From Tamarix chinensis (taxonomy: Eukaryota; Streptophyta; Magnoliopsida; Caryophyllales; Tamaricaceae): a stretch of 64,000 nt of DNA. The position numbers and the translations under genes are program-made. Under the pieces are notes generated by a model that searched no databases, was not told the origin of the DNA, and worked only from the letters and a program-made list of their open reading frames with translations. The DNA is taken from NCBI GenBank assembly GCA_030549775.1, contig CM060172.1, positions 5,374,861 to 5,438,860 on the forward strand. The letters are read 5' to 3'. This document shows, piece by piece, positions 58,380 to 64,000 of this stretch (its first letter is position 1; every line of letters begins with the position of its first letter).

Positions 58380-59984
58380 TATCTATACATTCCATGAGCT
58401 TATTAAACGATTTTCTATACAAAAATCTATTCATTCTCCCCACTAGATTAGATATAATTTTCTATTGAATGTGTCTTAGTTCTATTGCTTTATTAGCAAA
58501 TATTCTCCTATATCTATCTCTAAACGTAGTAAATAGTAGCTACTACCATGGCTTTTGTGACCTCTTTTCTTATTTTAGGTCCTCTTCCTCCTCTAATTGC
58601 CCCATGAGAAATTTCTTGAATTCTTTTTAAGTCTTGAATGTAACCCACCCTGTGAATGAGAGGCAACCATACATTTCTAATATAGGTGCAATTGAATAAC
58701 ATGTGGTTATGAGTTCCCTTTTAATCAGTGCAGATAATACAATCTAGAACAATTTTTAGGCCAAAAGAAATTAGTTTATATTTAATTTGAAGACTGCCAA
58801 GTATGGCTAGCCAACATATGAATGAATGTCTTTTGATAGATGTTTTAGACTATACCATAAGGCACCAATCAACTTTGTTACTTTAGGGTCTAATGATATC
58901 ATGTGCGTGACTAATGGAAAATTTTTCATTATTTATTATTCCAGATAAAAGAGGAGGCTGCACAATATTATTGCATATATCTGTTAGGTTTCAGATTTTT
59001 TTAATGATCGAAACAACAAATGGTTTGATTCTAACATTCCATATGCTTTCATATTTGAGATAATAAGCGTGAACCCACTTGACCCATAGGAAGTCTTCCT
59101 TTGAGGATATGTGCCATAGTAATTTGCACATAGTTGCTCTATTCCACCATATGATATTAACCAAGCTAAGGCCACTTTTTATTTCGGTTGGCAAATCTTT
59201 TCTCGTGTACTAGGAGATTGGTTTGAAGTGCCATTTGAATTTGACTAGAGGAACTTCCTATAGATGGTATTGATCATAGATAGAATATTAAAAGGGATTG
59301 GAAAGATAAGGGTCCAATAGATTTCTAAACTGAATAGGATACATTGGATGAGTTGCAAGCAGCCATCATAATTGAGAAGTTCCACCTGCCAATTCTTTAG
59401 CCTTGATGTGAATTTTTCAATCAATAGTTGATATTGTTGTTTAGTAAGATATCTACCATCAAGGGGTACTTCCCAAGTATTAAATGGGTAGTTTACCTTT
59501 AGGGATATGGTTAGCATTGTAAGTGAGCTGAGCCAATTCGGTATTCGGCTTGTCTCGACTCGTTAAAAGCTCGGTTTAGCTCATTTATTTAGTTAAACGA
59601 GCCTAAAAGTGAGGCTCGGTTCATTTTTTAGCTTTAGCTCGTGAGCTAGGCTCGGCTCAACTCGTTAAAAGCTTGGTTCGGCTCATTCGTTTAGTTAAAC
59701 GAGCCGAGCCCATACATCATTTTAGGCTCGTTTAGTTAAATGAGCCAAACCCAAGCCTAGGGGTATTCGGCTCGGCTCGGCTGGTTTACAACCCTAAATA
59801 TGGTACCTATTAATTTATTTCTCTTTTAGCATATTAGTATAACTCCCTCCATAATTGATGTTGTTTTTATTAGCATTTAATATCAAACTTGAGATGCTTG
59901 AGAACTAGTGGAATGCCTCTAAGATAACTGAGGTTGAGATGAAGTCTCCTTTGTAGAAAAAAAGTAGGTCATCCCCTATCATAA
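58380..59984 (-). pseudogene. L1-type LINE ORF2 relic (RT C-terminus and zf-RVT), reversed
   Basis: Minus-strand order. GDDLLFFYKGDFIS (about 59970-59930) is the RT F-A-D-D box region with the Ala side lost. After the MITE, VPLDGRYLTKQQYQLLIEKF and SRLKNWQVELLNYDG (about 59490-59370), the typical post-RT region of plant LINEs, then SLVNIIWWNRATMCKLLWHI and KWVHAYYLKYESIWN (about 59170-59040), and the zf-RVT domain HxxxNC-like start LFNCTYIRNVWLPL (about 58700) running to ATIYYV, a stop and RDRYRRIFANKAIELRH. The upstream RT, endonuclease and ORF1 are missing because a family A copy starts at 59985. Several stops; non-functional. Confidence 0.8.
59512..59796. mobile_element. hAT-type MITE, 285 bp, inside the LINE
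   Basis: The ends are TAGCATTGTAAGTGAGC and, inverted, TAGGGTTGTAAACCAGC, with matching GAGCC continuation. The 8-bp flanks GATATGGT (59504-59511) and AATATGGT (59797-59804) agree at 7 of 8. The interior is made of GGCTCG, ACTCGTTAAAAGC and GTTTAGTTAAACGAGCC units in both orientations and has no coding capacity. Removing it and one flank restores LINE frame. The TAGGGTTGTAA start points to hAT superfamily mobilisation. Confidence 0.88.
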
Positions 59985-60792
59985 TATAACATCCCAATTT
60001 TTATTGCTAAATTTGTTTTTTGCAGTGGAAGTAATTCAGTAAAATATTATGGTTACTACCATGATCAACATAATTCTAACTTATACAACCATCCTTACAT
60101 CAATCACAAAGCCAAAACATTTAAAGTAACACAAGAAAATTAGAAACAAAAGAACATTTTTATTATAATATTGAGTTTGGAGCCTAACTCCGAGTTTAAC
60201 AATATTAAATACAAAAGAGGGGATACCATGGATCAAGAGTCAAAAAAGGGTATCCAGCTAATAACATAAACAGAATAACAATTACTCTTCGCCCAACCCT
60301 AACATAGATGAAGTCACTCATCCACATATAAGGTATCATAGGCAGCATAATCATCTAATTGATCTTTTGAGACTTGCATATAAGATTTAGGTCCTTCTAC
60401 TCATTGGAATGAGCAGCACCCATAAAACAGATGGTCAGTATACTACGTACTAAGAAAAAGAACAATACTATCGAAATAGGGATACAAATAGTACATGCTT
60501 TCACATTAGATGATAATTGAATAACCAAATAAATGAAACATCTCATAAGATAGAATATGATCCATATTCCCTTGTTAGGCATAATGCATTTTCATTCCTT
60601 TATATATGTTGAGTGTAGGAACCCCACTATTCTTAAACCGGCGGAATGGTTTAAAACTCATCTTGCGGACAACACACCCGAGCTATTATTATTTCTAGTG
60701 GAATGGAGATTAAAAACATCATTTCAGGACAAAATGCTCCCAATCTACAACTCTCTCCAGTGGAACGGGAATACATATACATACATAAATAA

Positions 60793-60841
<49 letters not shown>

Positions 60842-61300
60842 ATAGATCACCTTAGCCCTATTCACGTGCTCTTTCACTTTAAGTGATTAGAAGCTTATTC
60901 AAGATTGATTTTCAAGCATAGAACACATTAAAAGCAAATATGTATAGGTTTAAGTCATTAATTCCATTTGAACCCTAATTACACATCCTTTAGTATTCAT
61001 TCTCCCATATTGATTAATTCACACAACTTATATTATATCATCTCCAAATCCCCTAATTTTTATCATACCCAACATGCACGATCTAATTCCCGTAAGTATA
61101 TTTTAACAATCTCATCCTGATATGTTAATCAAAAAAATATCCAAGATCCAAATCCCATAGAATTGTCATAATACCCCCTAATGAAATTTTCATGATTACC
61201 AATTCTGATAGATTACCTCTAAATCTTAAATATGGAATAATGGTATTATCATTACAAGATAGTTTGTCCCAAATTATCCATTAAATCACTTAAGGACCCA
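59985..61300 (+). mobile_element. Family A copy A7, diverged, 5' portion
   Basis: It starts TATAACATCCC at 59985. The TTGGAATGAGCAGCACCC box is at about 60403, with CATAAAACAG in place of the CACCTATAAAAGG of other copies. The motif array (about 60618-60765) is decayed to forms such as CCACTATTCTTAAACCGGCGG. The end is unresolved; after about 60990 the sequence is AT-rich and no longer matches other copies clearly. Confidence 0.55.
60798..60842. repeat. (AC)n(AT)n microsatellite
   Basis: About 13 AC dinucleotides followed by an AT run, the only long AC repeat in the window. Confidence 0.95.
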
Positions 61301-61351
61301 AAATAACAATAATACTTTCATTAAAGCATCCATATTATTATTATTATAATT

Positions 61352-61383
<32 letters not shown>

Positions 61384-61607
61384 TATTATCATTATGGTCA
61401 ATATCTTAGTATTACTAATACTACTTTTATTATTACCATGATTTGGGTTATTATTAGTATTATCACTATTTGTATTATCATTATTATTGTTATATTATTA
61501 TTATTAAAGCTATTATCTTAGTCAATATAACTACCAAAACCCATTTTGACTAGTAGTACCATGATTAGCTACTTTGAGAATAATACCCCAACTTTGACTT
61601 ATAAAAC

Positions 61608-61665
<58 letters not shown>

Positions 61666-62119
61666 CCTAATACTAGGTTATGATAAGGGTAAGTAGGAAA
61701 TAATGATAATTTTGATTAGATAGAAGTTAACTCTTAGTATTTTCCTCTTATAGGTTAACCAAGTCAAAACCCTAAGGAGGTATAGGAGTGTGCTCCAACC
61801 CCTGTATCGTATTAGGTAAGGATATGGGTAAGGACTTTTGTGTGTGAGAATTTACTATGTGTGTTGATTTGTGCTTTATATATTATGTATCTTGATCTTG
61901 TAGCGCAACATGCTAAGCATGGAGCTAGGGTAAGCTACATGTGTTTATGATATGTGTAATGTGGTATTATTAGTTGTACTTGGATTATGTCTATGTAATA
62001 TTGGCCCTCATGACATGAATAATAGGATATTCCATGTAATATGATGTGGTTGTGATTGAAATGGAAAAGATTGAGGAAAGTGAGTTAACTAGAGATTGAT
62101 ATTGATGGCTCAAAGATCT
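61301..62119 (-). mobile_element. Family A fragment, reversed (microsatellite side of a copy)
   Basis: It matches 32350-32900 of the reversed copy A2: ACTAGTAGTACCATGATTAG, the GTTAACTCTTAGTATTTTCC block at about 61727 and the GTGTGCTCCAACCCC block at about 61786. ATC repeats occur at about 61345-61380 and a long ATT run at about 61606-61672. No purine-rich segment follows, so the piece is truncated on both sides. Confidence 0.6.
61606..61672. repeat. (ATT)n microsatellite
   Basis: A pure ATT run of about 20 units at the family A microsatellite position. Confidence 0.95.
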
Positions 62120-62491
62120 TGTAACGTTAGCTTTTGTAACCACGCCTTATTTTTAAAGAAAGTTTTGATCAACAAAGTTTTTTTAGGATTTGAAGTCTTT
62201 TATAAACACAAAAGGACCTTTTCATGTTAAGAATTCTGAGTTCGAGCCTTAGTGAGGAACGAAGTGTAGACTATGAGTTCCCCGAAGGGGGAGATAGCAT
62301 GTGATAATAGCGTACTGACTACATTTCACCATAGGGTCAATAACCCTTAGTAAACCCATTTTCTTTAAAGGGGTAGTTGTATTGTTATTAATTTTAGTAT
62401 TATCCTTTACTACTTAGAAGTTCTTAGCCCTTAACCCTAGGAATTAGCAAGTGACTTCAAGGATGAAGCCTTTCTATAAGGGGGGTTATGA
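62120..62491. other. Unassigned segment between family A pieces
   Basis: It begins TGTAACGTTAGC and ends GGGGGTTATGA. No coding, no match elsewhere in the window. Possibly a fragment of another LTR; I cannot classify it. Confidence 0.3.
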
Positions 62492-64000
62492 TGAAATATG
62501 CCCAAAAACCTAATTTAAGAACTTATTTTAAAATAGGGATTTATTAGGAAAATTAATTAATTATTTTATTAAAATAAGGGGGAATATTTAAGGCAAAATC
62601 AAGAGGAAAATAATAAATAATTTAATTTTGAAAAATTAGGGTGTTTTGCTAATTAAAATGGAATTTAAGAAAAACTATTCAAACTATCCTAAGTTAATTA
62701 AAAAAGGGAATTTAATTATTATTTTACAAAAGTTTAATATTTTAAATATTCTAAAAATACCAAAGTATTCTAAATACCCCAACCAGCCTATTTTTTTCTT
62801 TTTCCTTTGTCACTTTTTCTTTTTTCCCTTTCTTTTTCCTTTTTATTTCCTTTCTCTCCTTTCTTCGATTTCTTTTTTCCCCGTCTTCCCCAGTATTAGG
62901 CCAGCCCCTTGCAGTCTAGACCCTCCCTCTACCTTCCTTGCGGTCCAGCCTGCACCCACCTCTCTTTTTCTCCTCACCCGCCCAACCACGCGGTCCTCTC
63001 TCTTTTTCTACTTTTCTTTTATAGACTGGTCTGCCAACCCACTTAACCTTTCTTCATCCTTCTGATGCTCCAACGCCCTGTACATCGAGGCCTGTAACTG
63101 CTCCGTATGCCGATGAGCCAACCACCATACACTAGCCTACCTCCTCCCTCCTCCCTCCTCTCTCCCAGTCCTTTTCATTTCTTTTTCCGACCCCAACCAC
63201 CCCCATACCTCCTCTCATGTGTGCCTCTTTCTTTCCTTTACTTCTTCCCTGACAAACCAACACATGCAAAATTGTAGGCCTCTACCGGCCTACCACTACT
63301 GGCTGGTGACCCTGCCATACTTGCCCCCTTGTCCTCTTTCCCCTCTATCGTATCCAACCCCCATTAGCTTATAAATATCCCCAACCAATACCTTAAATGA
63401 GCTTCCTTTTCCTGCCAAAAAATTTAGCTCCCATACGCCACTACCTCCTCAAATGCCTCCATTGCCACCATCGTCCTGCTCCACTCCCTAGGCCACCTAC
63501 CAAAGTCCTCCCTACGTCATCCTTCACCAAACCACATCACCCGCCACCACTAATTCCTCATGCACGAGCCACCATAATCATGCAAATTTAGTTGCCCAAC
63601 TTGTTGATTCCCTTCCATCACTGCCCCTCGCACCGCCATGCTCAACACAACCACCACTCCCCCTACCTCCCACAACACCTAGTAGAGTATCCTCTACCTC
63701 CCCTTACCTTCCTTTCTCCCTATCTCCCTCTCTTTCACCCTCCCTCCTCCTCCACCACCTTCAGCCACCACTTGCGCTGCCCCTTCTGCTACCCCACCAC
63801 CACCATCTCATCCCCCTCAACCTAGAGAATCCACCACCACCACAAACAACCTCACACTCCTCCTCTTCTAACCTAGAAATCCCCCTCTCCAACCCCACTT
63901 CCTCCTCCACCACCGCGGCCACTATATGCAGCCATAGGCACTGCTCAATCACCACCACCCCTTGGTTATGCACTAGCCTCCCCAACCTTTAAATATAATT
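62492..64000 (-). mobile_element. Family A copy A8, reversed, 3' portion (runs off the window)
   Basis: On the minus strand it ends GGGCATATTTCA at 62492. The AT tail (62492-62765) matches 10215-10490 closely, then the polypyrimidine tract (about 62770-63960) matches 31061-31960, including CAAAATTGTAGGCC and the CTACCACTACTGGCTGGTGA block near 63290. Start and motif array lie beyond 64000. Confidence 0.75.

Noticed and set aside
62230..62260. GAGTTCGAGCC resembling a tRNA/SINE B box
   Set aside because: No matching A box at the right spacing, no cloverleaf and no SINE tail found.

Overview
This is nuclear DNA from a flowering plant with a large, repeat-rich genome. The basis is: Ty3/Gypsy, CACTA (En/Spm), Ac-like hAT and L1-type LINE remnants with plant-type domains, a PPR-like coding relic, telo-box motifs and long AT microsatellites. 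I cannot name the species. I see no intact protein-coding gene, rRNA, tRNA or CRISPR array. All recognisable coding matter is broken by stops and frameshifts. The long proline-, serine- or charge-rich open frames are artefacts of low-complexity purine/pyrimidine DNA.

The main result is that about 48 kb of the window resolves into one nest of insertions, each supported by termini and near-matching target-site duplications (TSDs). A PPR-like pseudogene (4990-5399, resuming at 52759) is split by a Gypsy retrotransposon (5400-52753). Its 5' LTR is split by a non-coding repeat called family A here (5634-43278). That copy is split by a CACTA transposon (9908-42030). The CACTA holds a reversed family A copy (10215-34880), which holds a forward family A copy (10657-31058). 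This last copy holds two more family A copies side by side (11809-18683 and 20321-29611). The first of these carries a reversed element B (about 15933-17619) and the second an Ac-like hAT transposon (23165-27880).

Family A starts TGTAACACCCC (variants TGTAATATCCC, TATAACACCCC), ends GGGGTATTACA (variants GGGGCATTTTA, GGGTATTTCA), makes 5-bp TSDs and is about 4.2-5.5 kb after subtracting insertions. It has no gag-pol and no second terminal repeat, so copies look like solo LTRs or a non-autonomous LTR-derived family. The internal order is: a conserved 5' block; six copies of a CCACTATTATAGCCGGTGG-type motif in two groups of three; a telo-box-rich stretch; a triplet microsatellite; about 1 kb of nearly pure purine on the sense strand; and an AT-rich tail.

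Right of 47382 the structure is less orderly: a partial family A copy, a second element B, a reversed LTR-like piece, another LTR-like 3' end, the Gypsy 3' LTR remnant and the second half of the PPR relic. Then come an LTR-like segment (53821-about 55800), a reversed Tekay/Del-like Gypsy pol (55842-58265), a reversed LINE (about 58380-59984) split by a 285-bp hAT-type MITE (59512-59796), and a mosaic of family A pieces to the window end. The left edge (1-4989) is also family A in two orientations.

Coordinates of element ends are read from termini. Homology between copies was judged by eye, not by alignment software.
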